Positions 1 to 9,411 of a stretch of 64,000 nucleotides of DNA are shown one piece after another. Numbering within the stretch: the first letter of the stretch is position 1; each line of letters starts with the position of its first letter. Origin of the DNA: Rhodoferax antarcticus ANT.BR. GTDB taxonomy: Bacteria; Pseudomonadota; Gammaproteobacteria; Burkholderiales; Burkholderiaceae_C. The DNA lies in assembly GCF_001938565.1 (NCBI RefSeq), contig NZ_MSYM01000013.1, positions 311,496 to 375,495 on the forward strand, read 5' to 3'. A model generated the notes under the pieces. It was not told the DNA's origin. It ran no database searches and saw nothing but the letters and a program-made list of their open reading frames with translations. Both the position numbers and the translations under genes were made by a program.

Positions 1-2326
1 CGAAATGCTCGCTACGTTTGTTGACCAGCAGAATCTGCGCCAGCCGATCGGTCAGCAAGCGGCGGTTGGGCAGGTTGGTCAGTGGGTCGAAAAACGCCAG
101 TTGCCGCACTTGTTCCTCGATGGCTTTGCGCACTGATATGTCTGAGAACAAAGTCACATACTGGCGGGTCACGCCGCGTTCGTCGCGCACCGCGCTGATG
201 GTCAGCAGCGCGGGGTAGACCTCGCCGTTTTTGCGCCGGTTCCAGATCTCGCCACTCCAATGGCCGTTGATCAGCAGGGCTTTCCACAGTGCCTGGTAGA
301 AAGCGGCATCCTGCCGGTCTGATTGCAGCAGGCGGGTGTTTTTGCCAATGACCTCGCCGCGCGAGTAGCCGGTGATCTGTGAAAAAGTGTCGTTCACATT
401 CAGGATGTTGCCCTCAATGTCGGTGATGCTGATGCCTTCATGCGCGTGGCTGAACACGTTGGCTGCCATCTCCAGGCGCAACTGGGCAAGTTTGCGATCG
501 CTCACGTCGCGTAGAAAAGCGAAAATTTCGCCGCCGCTTCCAGCGTTGGCGGTCAGGCTGGCTTCCACGTCCCACAGCGAGCCATCCTTACGGCGGTGGC
601 GGGTTTCAAACTGCTGGCGCCCGGTTTTGTACAGATGCACCATGCGCGCGGCAACCTCTTCGGGTTTGTCGGTGGCTTCCAGGTCCAGCACCGACATTTG
701 CAGCAGTTCGTCCTGGGTGTAGCCTGACATGGCGCAATACGCCGGGTTGACCTGCAGCACCAGTCCGCGGCGGTCAAAGCGCAAAAATCCGTCTAGCGTG
801 GTTTGCAGCACGTTTTGCAGGGCGATAAAACTGCGTTGCAAGGTTTCCTGAACTTGTTTGAGCTCAGTGATGTCCTGGATGGAGCCCACCAGCTTGCGCA
901 CCACGCTTTTCGCGTCACGCTGGGCCTCGCCGCGCGCCAGGTAATAGCGTTGCGAGCCGTCGCGGCGCAGGGTGTGCAGCTCCACCTCAAAGGGAATGGC
1001 GTAGTAACGCGCCCGGTCAACGGCCTCTTTCAGGCGCAGAGCGTCTTGCTGCGTGTACATCCTGAGTTGCTGCCCAAAAGTAGGCGCGCCTTTGGCTGGG
1101 TCAAGCCGGAATAACTGAAACAGCTCGTCTGACCAGGTCACCGTGTCGCTTTCCAGATCCCACTCCCAGCTGCCCAGATGGGCTAGCGCCTCGGTGCGCG
1201 ACAGCATGTCCTGCTGGGCCAGCAGAGCCTGGTTGCGCTCGGCCAGCGCCGTCAGCAGGGTGGTGAAGGCCTGAACCATTTCGCCAATTTCACCCGGCGC
1301 GTTGGGGGGCAGGTCCAGCTCGGCGTTTTGCTCAGGCTTGTAGTGGCTTAGCGCCCGCACAGTGTCGAGCACGGGCGCGAGTTGGCGCCGGGCCAGCCAC
1401 CAGGTCAGCACGCCGGCCAGCAAGGTGAGTAGCAGGGTGGCGTACACGGTGCGCTGCTGCATGGCGCGGATCGGGGCAAAAGCTTCGGCCGTAGGCAGTA
1501 CGGCAGAGATGATCCAGCCGGTGCTGGGCACGGCCACATGCGAGACCAGAACCTCCTGACCGCGCGAGTTAGTGAAGACTTGCGAACCCTGAAAGCCGTT
1601 GATGAACCTGTCCAGCGCCGGGAAAACGCCCGCGGCAGGCAACTGCTCCATGACGCGTTTGGTGTCGGTGGCTGCAATCACCCGCCGCTGCCCCGGCTCA
1701 AGCAGAAGGTAGCGGCCTGTGCGGCCATACCGGTTGACGGTGACTTCGCTCAGAAAACTGGGTTTGTTCAGTTGCGTCAAGCCGACCACAGCACCAATGA
1801 TCAAGCCATTGGCGTCATGCACTGGGGCCGCCATGTCGATCATCGGCACCCCATGACGTGGGTCAAGGTACGCCTGGCCGACGCTGCTGCGATCCTGCGC
1901 CATGGCAAATTTCATCGATGTCAGGTGCGGGTGGGTGCGCCCGGTGCGGTCTGCACTGCGGGGTGCGTCGGCAAGGCTCAAGCCGCTGGCGTTCAAAATC
2001 ATCAGCCCATCGTTGAATTCGGTTGCCAAAATGGGGTGGCTGTCCAGTCGGCTTTGCAGCGCTGGCAGGCTTTGCATCTGCTCGGCGTCGATCTCCTGGG
2101 CCACCAATCGCAGCCAGGCAAGCCGCTCCGACAGGCGCTCGTCAATGTGCTGAGCCAGCAAGGAGGCAACAGTAAATTGCTGCGCGCCGAGGCCTTCCTG
2201 CATGTCGCGACGCAACTCGAAACTGGCGTAAAAAGACAGGCTCCACAGGCTGGCCAGAAATATGGCCATGGTGGTCAAGGTGAAGCGCGTCTTGAGTGAA
2301 TGGCGCGCCAGAAAGTTGAGCTGCAT
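1..2326 (-). CDS. Membrane sensor with cache, HAMP, three PAS and GGDEF domains (3' end outside window)
   Basis: A frame read from ATG at 2326 stays open to the window edge, giving 775 residues of a longer protein. A membrane segment at about residues 15-34 is followed by a periplasmic sensing region of about 250 residues (cache-like). A second membrane segment (about 295-315) and a HAMP-like linker come next. Three PAS blocks follow (about 380-490, 495-610 and 620-740), the first opening GSWEWDLESD and the others ending in the usual WxxEASL/LRDVSDR and FSDIS patterns. The last visible residues, FFDPLTNLPNRRLL, are the classic start of a GGDEF domain, so the product is probably a diguanylate cyclase. 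An EAL domain may follow outside the window. Ligand unknown. The GGDEF catalytic motif is not visible, so activity is inferred. Confidence 0.88.
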   Translation of the reverse strand, partial: MQLNFLARHSLKTRFTLTTMAIFLASLWSLSFYASFELRRDMQEGLGAQQFTVASLLAQHIDERLSERLAWLRLVAQEIDAEQMQSLPALQSRLDSHPILATEFNDGLMILNASGLSLADAPRSADRTGRTHPHLTSMKFAMAQDRSSVGQAYLDPRHGVPMIDMAAPVHDANGLIIGAVVGLTQLNKPSFLSEVTVNRYGRTGRYLLLEPGQRRVIAATDTKRVMEQLPAAGVFPALDRFINGFQGSQVFTNSRGQEVLVSHVAVPSTGWIISAVLPTAEAFAPIRAMQQRTVYATLLLTLLAGVLTWWLARRQLAPVLDTVRALSHYKPEQNAELDLPPNAPGEIGEMVQAFTTLLTALAERNQALLAQQDMLSRTEALAHLGSWEWDLESDTVTWSDELFQLFRLDPAKGAPTFGQQLRMYTQQDALRLKEAVDRARYYAIPFEVELHTLRRDGSQRYYLARGEAQRDAKSVVRKLVGSIQDITELKQVQETLQRSFIALQNVLQTTLDGFLRFDRRGLVLQVNPAYCAMSGYTQDELLQMSVLDLEATDKPEEVAARMVHLYKTGRQQFETRHRRKDGSLWDVEASLTANAGSGGEIFAFLRDVSDRKLAQLRLEMAANVFSHAHEGISITDIEGNILNVNDTFSQITGYSRGEVIGKNTRLLQSDRQDAAFYQALWKALLINGHWSGEIWNRRKNGEVYPALLTISAVRDERGVTRQYVTLFSDISVRKAIEEQVRQLAFFDPLTNLPNRRLLTDRLAQILLVNKRSEHF

Positions 2327-2390
2327 AGCGTCATGCTACCGCTAAGCCCAACACTTGAAAAAACGGTTGTGGTGCGTGCACAAAAAAAAG

Positions 2391-2442
2391 ATAAGAAAAT
2401 AGCCTCTAGACCTTATAAATAAAGGGCTTATAGCTACAAATT
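2391..2442 (+). repeat. Dispersed Comamonadaceae-type repeat, copy 1
   Basis: Carries AGCCTCTAGACCTTAT, then AAAGGGCTTATAGCTA. It lies in the 156-nt gap between the DsrE-like gene and the sensor gene. It is diverged at the second arm, where GGGCTTATAG replaces GCGCTAGTAG. Confidence 0.8.
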
Positions 2443-2482
2443 AAGGTCCAGAAAAAGCGGCTCAGAAGTACTGTCGACGCAC

Positions 2483-2902
2483 TCAGGGCTTGATGTAACC
2501 GTAGCCTTGACCTTGTAACTGGCCGATGCGCACCACGCCCGACTGGGTGAAGCCGGCATCCATCACAAACACATCTTTCTTGATGTCCATGGCGCGCAAG
2601 GTGAGCTCGCAGACTTCAAATTTGACACCTTTGGCCACCAGGTCAGAGATCAGCGGGCCGTATTCGATGTTGGGGTTTTTCTTGTCTTTGGCGCCTTCCA
2701 TCAGAAAGTTCACGCCATCACCCACCGCCACCGCGATGATTGTGGTGTTGGGGGCAGTGTCCATGTAATTGCGCAGGGTGCGCAGTCCAGCCGTGGCCTG
2801 GGTGTCGCTGTTGTCGAAGTGGTAAACCACTTTGTCCTGGGCCAGCGCCAGGGTGGCGGCCAGAGTCATCAGCAGGGCAGAAAAGAAGTTGCGCAGGTGC
2901 AT
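2483..2902 (-). CDS. Periplasmic DsrE/F-like protein
   Basis: A 139-residue protein with an N-terminal signal peptide (hydrophobic 8-20, cleavage likely after ALA at 21) and a small alpha/beta DsrE-like fold: KVVYHFD strand, LRTLRNY helix, TTIIAVAVGDGVNFL, and a single conserved-looking cysteine in KFEVCELTLRAM. DsrE-family proteins take part in sulfur transfer or act as small periplasmic sulfur-related proteins. The exact role here is not known. The start at 2902 is chosen because GGAG lies 7 nt upstream and the signal peptide begins there. A longer frame to 2998 adds an unlikely polar leader. The neighbouring sensor and comEA-like genes are on the same strand but give no functional clue. 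Confidence 0.8.
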   Translation of the reverse strand: MHLRNFFSALLMTLAATLALAQDKVVYHFDNSDTQATAGLRTLRNYMDTAPNTTIIAVAVGDGVNFLMEGAKDKKNPNIEYGPLISDLVAKGVKFEVCELTLRAMDIKKDVFVMDAGFTQSGVVRIGQLQGQGYGYIKP

Positions 2903-3059
2903 GGGGCGTCTCCGGTTTGGGTTGTTGTGAATGGTTAAGCGGCTATTTTGGATGAAGGACGCCGGGTTGGGTTGTGCCGGCGTTGCATGGCCACTCACAC
3001 TATTTGGCCACCACTTGCCGCGCGCTGGGTTTTATGAGCCAAATCATGGTCGAGCCCAT

Positions 3060-3092
3060 GAATATAAGGCGCTAGTAGCTATCAAATAATTG
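3060..3092 (+). repeat. Dispersed repeat, copy 2 (right half only)
   Basis: ATAAGGCGCTAGTAGCTATC matches the second half of the repeat. The first half is missing, so this is a truncated remnant between the comEA-like gene and the DsrE-like gene. Confidence 0.65.
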
Positions 3093-3129
3093 AAGACTAT
3101 GTCACTGGCGCAGCGTTGCCAGCAGCCGT

Positions 3130-3153
3130 AAAAAAAACCCGCCGCAGCGGGTT
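3130..3153 (-). terminator. Intrinsic terminator after the comEA-like gene
   Basis: Read on the minus strand: a 7-bp stem AACCCGC/GCGGGTT (3136-3142 and 3147-3153) with a 4-nt loop, followed by a run of eight T, 21 nt after the comEA stop codon. Confidence 0.88.
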
Positions 3154-3173
3154 CTTGGGGCTGGTGCACTGGC

Positions 3174-3524
3174 TTATTTCTTGGCTGCGCTGGCAGCAGG
3201 TGTGGCGACTTCGGCCTTGGCTTGCTTAGCGTCAGCTTTTTTGGCAGTGGGCGTGGTGCCTTTAAAGGCTTCACCGTTGACAGTCAGGCCTTCAGCGGAA
3301 AACTTGGCAGCGTTGCGGTCGCCCACACCATTGACGCGGTCGACTAGGTCAGCCCAGTCCTTGAAGTCACCCTTTTTGCGCTCGTCCAAAATCTTGGCAG
3401 AAATACCCGGGCCAATGCCCTTGATACTGTCCAGTTCGGCAACGCTGGCTTTGTTGACATCCACAGCGGCGAAGCAGGTGGCCGCGTACAGCATGGCCAC
3501 AAAGGTCAAAAGTTTCTTTAACAT
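3174..3524 (-). CDS. comEA: ComEA-like helix-hairpin-helix DNA-binding protein
   Basis: 116 residues: signal peptide (1-19, ending CFA), then a ComEA/DUF655-type helix-hairpin-helix core (VNKASVAELDSIKGIGPGISAKIL ... VNGVGDRNAAKF, about 22-80), then an Ala/Lys-rich tail (about 92-116). ComEA proteins bind DNA in the periplasm during natural transformation. Short secreted forms like this one are widespread in betaproteobacteria, and not all belong to working competence systems. No other competence gene is next to it. The basic low-complexity tail could add non-specific nucleic-acid binding (inference). A strong terminator follows, so it is probably a single-gene unit. Confidence 0.85.
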   Translation of the reverse strand: MLKKLLTFVAMLYAATCFAAVDVNKASVAELDSIKGIGPGISAKILDERKKGDFKDWADLVDRVNGVGDRNAAKFSAEGLTVNGEAFKGTTPTAKKADAKQAKAEVATPAASAAKK

Positions 3525-3661
3525 GGGTTAACTCTCCTGAGGTTGGGTGGTTTTGTCGTGTGATGCTGACAGGGTGCCGGGGCACAAGTCAGTCACCAAT
3601 TCAGTGTACGGCGAGCGCTGGCGCAAGCCCAAGAGATATTTGTAGCTATGTGCACAAAGTG

Positions 3662-4690
3662 TTAGGTTTTTGGGTTGTGTTGCAGCATCCAAGCCACGTA
3701 GCTCGCCACGCCGGTCTGCACGTCGGCAAAGTTATGCTTGCAGCCGGTGGCACGCAGGGCGCTCAGGTCCGCCTGGGTGTAACACTGGTACTTGCCACGC
3801 AGCGCGTCGGGGAAGGCAATGTATTGCAGCAGGCCTAGCTCAACCAGTTCTGGCAGCGACAGCGCAGGCTGGCCCTCCAGCTGGCGCATGGCGTTGACGA
3901 CCGAACTGGCCACGTCGTTGAACGGCTGGGCGCGGCCGGTGCCCAGGTTAAAGATGCCAGAGATGCCCGGGTGATCAAAAAACCACAGGTTAACGGCCAC
4001 CACATCGTCAATGAACACGAAGTCGCGCATTTGCGAACCCGCCGCGTAGCCACCGTAAGCGTCAAACAGCTTGACTTTGCCGTCCAGCTTGAACTGGTTG
4101 AACTGGTGAAACGCCACGCTGGCCATGCGCGCCTTGTGCTGCTCACGCGGGCCATACACGTTGAAATACCGAAAACCCACCACCTGCATGGTTTTGCCGG
4201 CCAAGGCGCGCTCGAATTGCAGACCGCATTCGCGGCGCATGCGCTGGTCAAACAGCAGCTTGGAGTAGCCATAGACATTCAGCGGATGCTCAAAAGCGGG
4301 TTCTTCACGGAAGGTGTCCGAGCCACCGTACGTGGCGGCGCTGGAGGCGTACAGCAGCCGCGCACCGCGCTTCTGGCATGCGTGGTAGAGCTGTAACGAT
4401 GTTGCAAAGTTGTTTTGCATCATGTACTTGCCGTTGCTTTCCATGGTGTCACTGCAGGCGCCTTCGTGAAAGACGGCTTCCACCTGGCCATAGGAGCTAC
4501 TGGCGTACTCGTCGTAGAACACGTCAGCATCGACATAGTCGGAGATCTGCAAATCTGCGATGTTGCGGAATTTGTCGCCTTGCGTGAGGTCATCCACAGC
4601 GATGATGTCGCTCAGGCCGCGGGCGTTCAGGCCCTTGATGATGTTGCTACCAATAAAACCGGCCGCGCCGGTGACAACGATTCGGGTCAT
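3662..4690 (-). CDS. hldD: ADP-L-glycero-D-manno-heptose 6-epimerase
   Basis: 342 residues of an extended short-chain dehydrogenase. The nucleotide-binding motif GAAGFIGSN is at 8-16 and the catalytic YxxxK is Y140-G-Y-S-K144. The conserved [16 protein letters not shown] segment of HldD/RfaD is present. It converts ADP-D,D-heptose to ADP-L,D-heptose, the precursor for the LPS inner core, in the cytosol. Its ATG overlaps the stop of hldA by 4 nt (ATGA), so the two are translationally coupled. Last gene of the lapA-lapB-hldA-hldD run. Confidence 0.96.
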   Translation of the reverse strand: MTRIVVTGAAGFIGSNIIKGLNARGLSDIIAVDDLTQGDKFRNIADLQISDYVDADVFYDEYASSSYGQVEAVFHEGACSDTMESNGKYMMQNNFATSLQLYHACQKRGARLLYASSAATYGGSDTFREEPAFEHPLNVYGYSKLLFDQRMRRECGLQFERALAGKTMQVVGFRYFNVYGPREQHKARMASVAFHQFNQFKLDGKVKLFDAYGGYAAGSQMRDFVFIDDVVAVNLWFFDHPGISGIFNLGTGRAQPFNDVASSVVNAMRQLEGQPALSLPELVELGLLQYIAFPDALRGKYQCYTQADLSALRATGCKHNFADVQTGVASYVAWMLQHNPKT

Positions 4691-5616
4691 GCAAACAACT
4701 CCTCGTAAGAAACAGTGGCGGTGCCAAATTTGCCTACCACCAAGCCACCCGCCCGGTTGGCCAGCGGCAGGGCATCACGCAGACTCAGTCCAGCCGCCAC
4801 CATGGCGGCCATCGTGGCAATCACCGTGTCACCTGCGCCGGTCACGTCAAACACCTCCCGCGCCTGCGCACTCACGCTGACCTGGCCTTGGGCATCAAAC
4901 AGCGTCATGCCTTCTTCGCTGCGGGTGACCAGAATGGCCTGCAGGCTAAGGCGCTCGCGCAGGGCCTGGGCTTTGACTTGCAAATCGGCCTCATCCTGCC
5001 AGTCACCAATCACCTGTTGTAATTCAGCCCGATTCGGGGTGATCACCGTGGCCCCCTGGTAGCGTGAGTAGTCGGTGCCTTTGGGGTCGATCAGGATCGG
5101 TATGCCCGCTGCATGGGCTCGCGCAATCATGTCGCTCACATGGGCCAGGCCGCCTTTGCCGTAATCAGAAAACAGCACCGCGTCGTGTTTGGGCAGCAGG
5201 TCAATGAATGCGGCGGTTTGCGAGGCCAGGACTTCGGTCTTGGGGGTGTTCTCGAAATCCATACGCAGGAGTTGCTGCTGGCGGCCAATCACGCGCAGCT
5301 TTACCGTGGTTTTGAGCTGCGCATCCCGCCCAAAATGCGCCTGGATGCCGGTCTGTGCCAGCAGGGCTTCGAGTTTGTGGCTGGCTTCATCGTCACCCAC
5401 CACGGTCAGCAGGGAAGATTGCGCGCCCAGCGTCACCAGGTTGTAGGCCACGTTGGCAGCACCGCCCATGCGCTCATCCTCGCGGGTGACGCGCACCACC
5501 GGCACCGGGGCTTCCGGGCTGATGCGGTCCACGGCGCCATACCAGTAGCGGTCCAGCATCACATCACCCACCACCAGCACGCGGGCCTGACTTAATTTTG
5601 TTTTGGTAATGGTCAT
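4687..5616 (-). CDS. hldA: D-glycero-beta-D-manno-heptose-7-phosphate kinase
   Basis: 309 residues of the PfkB/ribokinase fold: N-terminal [26 protein letters not shown], and the C-terminal signature [11 protein letters not shown] with the catalytic Asp. Its length matches only the kinase half of E. coli HldE, so the adenylyltransferase (HldC) must be encoded elsewhere. The product feeds ADP-heptose synthesis for the LPS core. The start at 5616 is preferred over the longer frame (5676) because GGAAG lies just upstream and the ATG overlaps the lapB stop as ATGA. Confidence 0.94.
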   Translation of the reverse strand: MTITKTKLSQARVLVVGDVMLDRYWYGAVDRISPEAPVPVVRVTREDERMGGAANVAYNLVTLGAQSSLLTVVGDDEASHKLEALLAQTGIQAHFGRDAQLKTTVKLRVIGRQQQLLRMDFENTPKTEVLASQTAAFIDLLPKHDAVLFSDYGKGGLAHVSDMIARAHAAGIPILIDPKGTDYSRYQGATVITPNRAELQQVIGDWQDEADLQVKAQALRERLSLQAILVTRSEEGMTLFDAQGQVSVSAQAREVFDVTGAGDTVIATMAAMVAAGLSLRDALPLANRAGGLVVGKFGTATVSYEELFA

Positions 5617-6770
5617 AACTCTTCCACCCGCTTGGCGGGGTAACTGTCCCAGGTTTGGCAACCCGGGCAATGCCAAAAATGCTGGCTGGCCTCAAACCCG
5701 CAGGCCGCGCAGCGGTAACGCAACAGCGGCTTGATGGCGTGGTCCAGCGCGCGTTGCACTTGCGGGTGAAACTGCTCGTCTTCAAATTTCTCACCTGCAA
5801 TCCAGCGGGTGGCCGCCACCAAAGAGGGCTCGCGCTCCAGATGACGCGCGTACCAGTCATGATCGCTCAAGCCCGCAGCGGGTTGGCTGGCCGACAGCCG
5901 GACGATGGCTTGCAGCACGTCGAGCGAGGTATTTTCCGCATAGAGTGCCTGCAGACGCGTCAGGGCCGGTGTGACATGACCCAGCCTGAGTGCGATGTCT
6001 GCCAATGGCCCGGCCATGAGGGGAATGGCGGTGGGCGCCTGCGCCATCGCATCCAGCAGCGTTTGCTGGGCGGCGGCTAGCTCGCCCGCGTTGGCTTGAA
6101 GCTGTGCCAGTGCCATGCGCGCCCGGGCCGCTTCAGGCGCCTTGGTGATGGCCTCTTGTAGGCGTGCTCGGGCTGCGTCCGGTCGGCCTTGCGCGAGGTC
6201 GTCAGCGGCTTGCTCACACAGATAGTGCGCCAGCCGCTGGCTAAAGTTGCCTTGACGGGCGCTTTCCAGCTTGTGGGCCACCTCGGCGGCCAGCGCCCAG
6301 TCGCGGCTGCGTTCGTAATTGGCCAGCAGTGCCAGTCGGGCTTCGGTTTCAAAAGCGGTGCCTTCGAGCTTGTTGAGCGCTTCTTCAGCTCGGTCTAGCA
6401 GACCTGCTTTCAGAAAATCAAGCGCCAGCGCGTGCTGGGCACGGTGGCGGTCAGTCTGGCTAAGGTCACCACGCGACAGCAGATGCTCGTGCACCCGCAC
6501 CGCACGCTGGTACTCGCCACGCCGGCGAAACAGATTGCCCAGCGCAAAGTGCAGCTCGGAGGTGTCGGGGTCGCTTTGAACGGCTTCAATAAACGCGTCA
6601 ATGGCTTGGTCCTGCTGCTCGTTGAGCAGGAAGTTCAGGCCCCTGAAATAAGCCTTTGGGGCTTGGCGGTTTTCAAACCGGATCTGCCGCAGATCAAACC
6701 GGGATGCCAGCCAGCCCAGCACAAACGCCAGCGGCAGGCCGAGCAAAATCCAGCTCAGATTAAATTCCAT
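5613..6770 (-). CDS. lapB: LPS assembly regulator LapB (YciM), TPR and rubredoxin-like protein
   Basis: 385 residues. One N-terminal membrane anchor (about 3-20), then a long TPR array (the repeats starting RGLNFLLNEQQDQAIDAF, FALGNLFRRRGEYQRAV and HALALDFLKAGLLDRAEEAL are clear), then a C-terminal zinc-ribbon/rubredoxin-like motif CAAC...CPGC. In E. coli LapB works with FtsH and PbgA to set LpxC levels, which balances LPS against phospholipid. The start MEFNLSW at 6770 fits the family. ATG at 6776 is an alternative. Neither has a good ribosome site, and the gene overlaps the end of lapA, so translation is probably coupled. It sits directly before two LPS heptose genes, which fits its role. 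Confidence 0.93.
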   Translation of the reverse strand: MEFNLSWILLGLPLAFVLGWLASRFDLRQIRFENRQAPKAYFRGLNFLLNEQQDQAIDAFIEAVQSDPDTSELHFALGNLFRRRGEYQRAVRVHEHLLSRGDLSQTDRHRAQHALALDFLKAGLLDRAEEALNKLEGTAFETEARLALLANYERSRDWALAAEVAHKLESARQGNFSQRLAHYLCEQAADDLAQGRPDAARARLQEAITKAPEAARARMALAQLQANAGELAAAQQTLLDAMAQAPTAIPLMAGPLADIALRLGHVTPALTRLQALYAENTSLDVLQAIVRLSASQPAAGLSDHDWYARHLEREPSLVAATRWIAGEKFEDEQFHPQVQRALDHAIKPLLRYRCAACGFEASQHFWHCPGCQTWDSYPAKRVEEL

Positions 6771-7101
6771 CGGCATAGGAAGGTTTTGATGCCGGCACCA
6801 AGGCCGATGCCCCCAGAGGAGATGGACTGGTTGTGGCTGTCCAGGTTGGGGTTGCGGTCGGCGCAGGTGCAGCATTGGCCAGGCGGCGCTGGCGCCACCA
6901 CCACGGCACCATGCCCACCACGCCCACCGCCACACCGGCGGCAAAGGCGGTCAGTACCACCAGCACTTGTGGTGCTTGCCACTGGTTGCCAAAGAAAAAA
7001 TGCACCGTAGTGTCTTGCTGGTTGTTCAGTGCAAAAGCGAACAGAGTAAAAAAAATGGCTGCTTTGAGCAACCACTTCACTGACCAGATCAATTTGTTCA
7101 T
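6760..7101 (-). CDS. lapA: LapA-family inner-membrane protein
   Basis: 113 residues with two hydrophobic segments (about 10-28 and 44-66) and the NNQQDTTVHFFFG block typical of LapA/YciS. A Pro/Thr/Ser-rich tail follows. LapA is the usual partner of LapB in the LPS-control complex. The 3' end overlaps lapB. It lies between ihfB and lapB, the standard betaproteobacterial order. Confidence 0.88.
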   Translation of the reverse strand: MNKLIWSVKWLLKAAIFFTLFAFALNNQQDTTVHFFFGNQWQAPQVLVVLTAFAAGVAVGVVGMVPWWWRQRRLANAAPAPTATPTWTATTSPSPLGASALVPASKPSYADGI

Positions 7102-7203
7102 TGGCGTGTTCCCATGTGCGCAAAATTCTAACGCTGGCAGTTGTCAAAACACCCTCTGGCAGCCAAAGATGCCAGCCAGTCGGCTTGGTTGGCCCAAGTG
7201 ACG

Positions 7204-7515
7204 TCAGTTGGGGGTGGTTTGGCTCAATTCTGCAGTACGTTGGTCCACCGCTTCACGCAGGGCTTTGCCGGGTTTGAAATGCGGCACACGCTTTTCTGGA
7301 ATGGCCACGCTTTCGCCACTGCGCGGATTACGCCCCATGCGCGGTGCGCGGTAATTGACAGAGAAACTGCCAAAGCCACGGATTTCGATGCGGTGGCCAC
7401 GCACCAGCGCGTCGTTCATTGCCTCCAGAATCGCCTTCACGGCAAACTCGGCGTCACGCAGAGTGAGTTGGCTGAAACGGGCAGCGAGTTCTTCAACAAG
7501 ATCAGAGCGGGTCAT
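7204..7515 (-). CDS. ihfB: Integration host factor beta subunit
   Basis: 103 residues of the HU/IHF family: starts [14 protein letters not shown], with the GFGSF motif, the DNA-intercalating beta-ribbon [13 protein letters not shown] and the [10 protein letters not shown] end. IhfB pairs with IhfA to bend DNA at specific sites. It follows rpsA as in most proteobacteria, but a strong terminator stands between the two, so it probably has its own promoter in that 83-nt gap. Confidence 0.95.
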   Translation of the reverse strand: MTRSDLVEELAARFSQLTLRDAEFAVKAILEAMNDALVRGHRIEIRGFGSFSVNYRAPRMGRNPRSGESVAIPEKRVPHFKPGKALREAVDQRTAELSQTTPN

Positions 7516-7533
7516 GGTGTAAGGCTTGAAGCG

Positions 7534-7574
7534 AAGAAAAAAAACGACCGGTGCACGCGGGTGCAGCCGGTCGT
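7534..7574 (-). terminator. Intrinsic terminator between rpsA and ihfB
   Basis: On the minus strand: stem ACGACCGG/CCGGTCGT (7567-7574 with 7544-7551), extended by GTGCA/TGCAC, followed by a long T run (7537-7544). It begins 25 nt after the rpsA stop and ends 22 nt before the ihfB start. Confidence 0.85.
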
Positions 7575-7598
7575 CAGATCAATGGAGCAAAAACCCGA

Positions 7599-9278
7599 TC
7601 AGTTGTTGTCCAGCTTAGCGCGCAGCAAAGCACCCAGGCTGGTGGTGCCGGCGTTTTCGCGGGCAGACTGCTGGCTCAAAGTGGCCATGGCTTCGTTCTG
7701 GTCAGCAGCATCCTTGGCCTTGATGGACAACTGGATGTTGCGGGTCTTGCGATCCACGTTGACGACCACAGCAGTGACTTCGTCGCCTTCTTTCAGCACA
7801 TTGCGGGCGTCTTCGACGCGGTCGCGACTGATTTCAGAGGCACGCAGGTAACCAATGATGTCTTCGCCGAGGTCGATTTCAGCACCCTTGGCATCGACGG
7901 TTTTGACCTTACCAGTGACCACGGCACCCTTGTCGTTGATGGTGGCAAAGGTGGTGAAGGGGTCGGAATCCAACTGCTTGATACCCAGAGAGATACGCTC
8001 GCGGTCCACGTCCACGGCCAGCACCAGGGCTTCGACTTCCTGGCCCTTTTTGTACTCGCGCACAGCGGCTTCGCCGGTTTCGTTCCAGGACAGGTCAGAC
8101 AGGTGCACCAAGCCGTCGATGCCAGCAGCCAGGCCGACGAACACGCCGAAGTCGGTGATGGATTTGATCGGGCCCTTGACGCGGTCGCCACGCTTGGTGT
8201 TTTGGGCGAACTCTTGCCAAGGGTTGGCCTTGCATTGCTTCATGCCCAGGCTGATACGGCGCTTGTCTTCGTCGATTTCAAGAACCATGACTTCGACTTC
8301 GTCGCCCAAGGTGACGATTTTGCTCGGAGCCACGTTTTTATTGGTCCAGTCCATCTCAGAGACGTGGACCAGGCCTTCGATGCCCGGTTCCAGTTCCACA
8401 AATGCGCCGTAGTCGGCAATGTTGGTGATCTTGCCGAACATGCGGGTGCCTTGCGGGTAGCGGCGGTTCACGCCCATCCACGGGTCATCACCCATTTGCT
8501 TCAGACCCAGGGAGACGCGGTTTTTCTCGGTGTCAAACTTCAGGATCTTGGCAGTGATTTCCTGGCCAGCGGTCACCACTTCAGACGGGTGACGCACACG
8601 GCGCCAAGCCATGTCAGTGATGTGCAGCAGGCCGTCAATACCGCCCAGGTCCACAAACGCACCGTATTCGGTGATGTTCTTGACCACACCGTGAACAATT
8701 GCGCCTTCTTTCAGCGTGTTCATCAGCTTGGAGCGCTCTTCGCCCATCGAAGCTTCAACAACAGCGCGGCGGCTCAGCACCACGTTGTTGCGCTTGCGGT
8801 CGAGCTTGATGACCTTGAATTCCAGAGTCTTGTTTTCGTACGGAGACAGGTCTTTGGTAGGACGGGTGTCGACCAGCGAGCCGGGCAGGAAGGCGCGGAT
8901 GCCGTTGACCAACACGGTCAGACCACCCTTGACCTTGCCGCTGGTGGTGCCAGTGACAAATTCACCGGTTTCCAGGGCTTTTTCCAGGCTCATCCAGGAA
9001 GCCAGACGCTTGGCGGTGTCGCGCGACAGGATGGTGTCGCCATAGCCGTTTTCGATGGAGCCGATGGCCACGGAGACAAAGTCGCCGACTTGCACTTCGG
9101 TTTCGCCCTGATCGTTCTTGAATTCTTCCAACGGCACATAGGCTTCAGACTTCAGGCCAGCGTTGACCACCACGAAGCTGTGCTCAATGCGAACAACTTC
9201 GGCGGTGATGACTTCACCGGGGCGCATTTCTGTGCGTTGCAGGGATTCTTCAAACAGGGCGGCAAAAGATTCAGACAT
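7599..9278 (-). CDS. rpsA: 30S ribosomal protein S1
   Basis: 559 residues with six consecutive S1 (OB-fold) repeats. Repeats 3-6 show the classic patterns ([62 protein letters not shown]). S1 brings mRNA to the 30S subunit and helps translation of structured or weakly SD-led messages. Length is normal for the family (E. coli 557). Preceded by aroA-cmk, the usual cmk-rpsA pairing. The start is at 9278, with a run of A just upstream. Confidence 0.98.
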   Translation of the reverse strand: MSESFAALFEESLQRTEMRPGEVITAEVVRIEHSFVVVNAGLKSEAYVPLEEFKNDQGETEVQVGDFVSVAIGSIENGYGDTILSRDTAKRLASWMSLEKALETGEFVTGTTSGKVKGGLTVLVNGIRAFLPGSLVDTRPTKDLSPYENKTLEFKVIKLDRKRNNVVLSRRAVVEASMGEERSKLMNTLKEGAIVHGVVKNITEYGAFVDLGGIDGLLHITDMAWRRVRHPSEVVTAGQEITAKILKFDTEKNRVSLGLKQMGDDPWMGVNRRYPQGTRMFGKITNIADYGAFVELEPGIEGLVHVSEMDWTNKNVAPSKIVTLGDEVEVMVLEIDEDKRRISLGMKQCKANPWQEFAQNTKRGDRVKGPIKSITDFGVFVGLAAGIDGLVHLSDLSWNETGEAAVREYKKGQEVEALVLAVDVDRERISLGIKQLDSDPFTTFATINDKGAVVTGKVKTVDAKGAEIDLGEDIIGYLRASEISRDRVEDARNVLKEGDEVTAVVVNVDRKTRNIQLSIKAKDAADQNEAMATLSQQSARENAGTTSLGALLRAKLDNN

Positions 9279-9411
9279 TTTTTTTGTGGCTGTAACACCA
9301 CGGGGTTAAGTTTTGTGAACCTCAACTGCAGTGCGCCAGTGCAGCGCGATAAGGCAGATGAGGGCCGGTGCAAAGGCGTGAGCCCTTGCCATTTTTAGCT
9401 CTTGTGAACGA

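Noticed and set aside
4687..5616. Bifunctional HldE (kinase plus adenylyltransferase)
   Set aside because: The protein is only 309 residues and ends after the kinase domain. The nucleotidyl part is absent.
7551..9398. 615-codon open frame opposite rpsA
   Set aside because: A shadow of the rpsA coding sequence caused by its codon bias. No ribosome site or recognisable domain.
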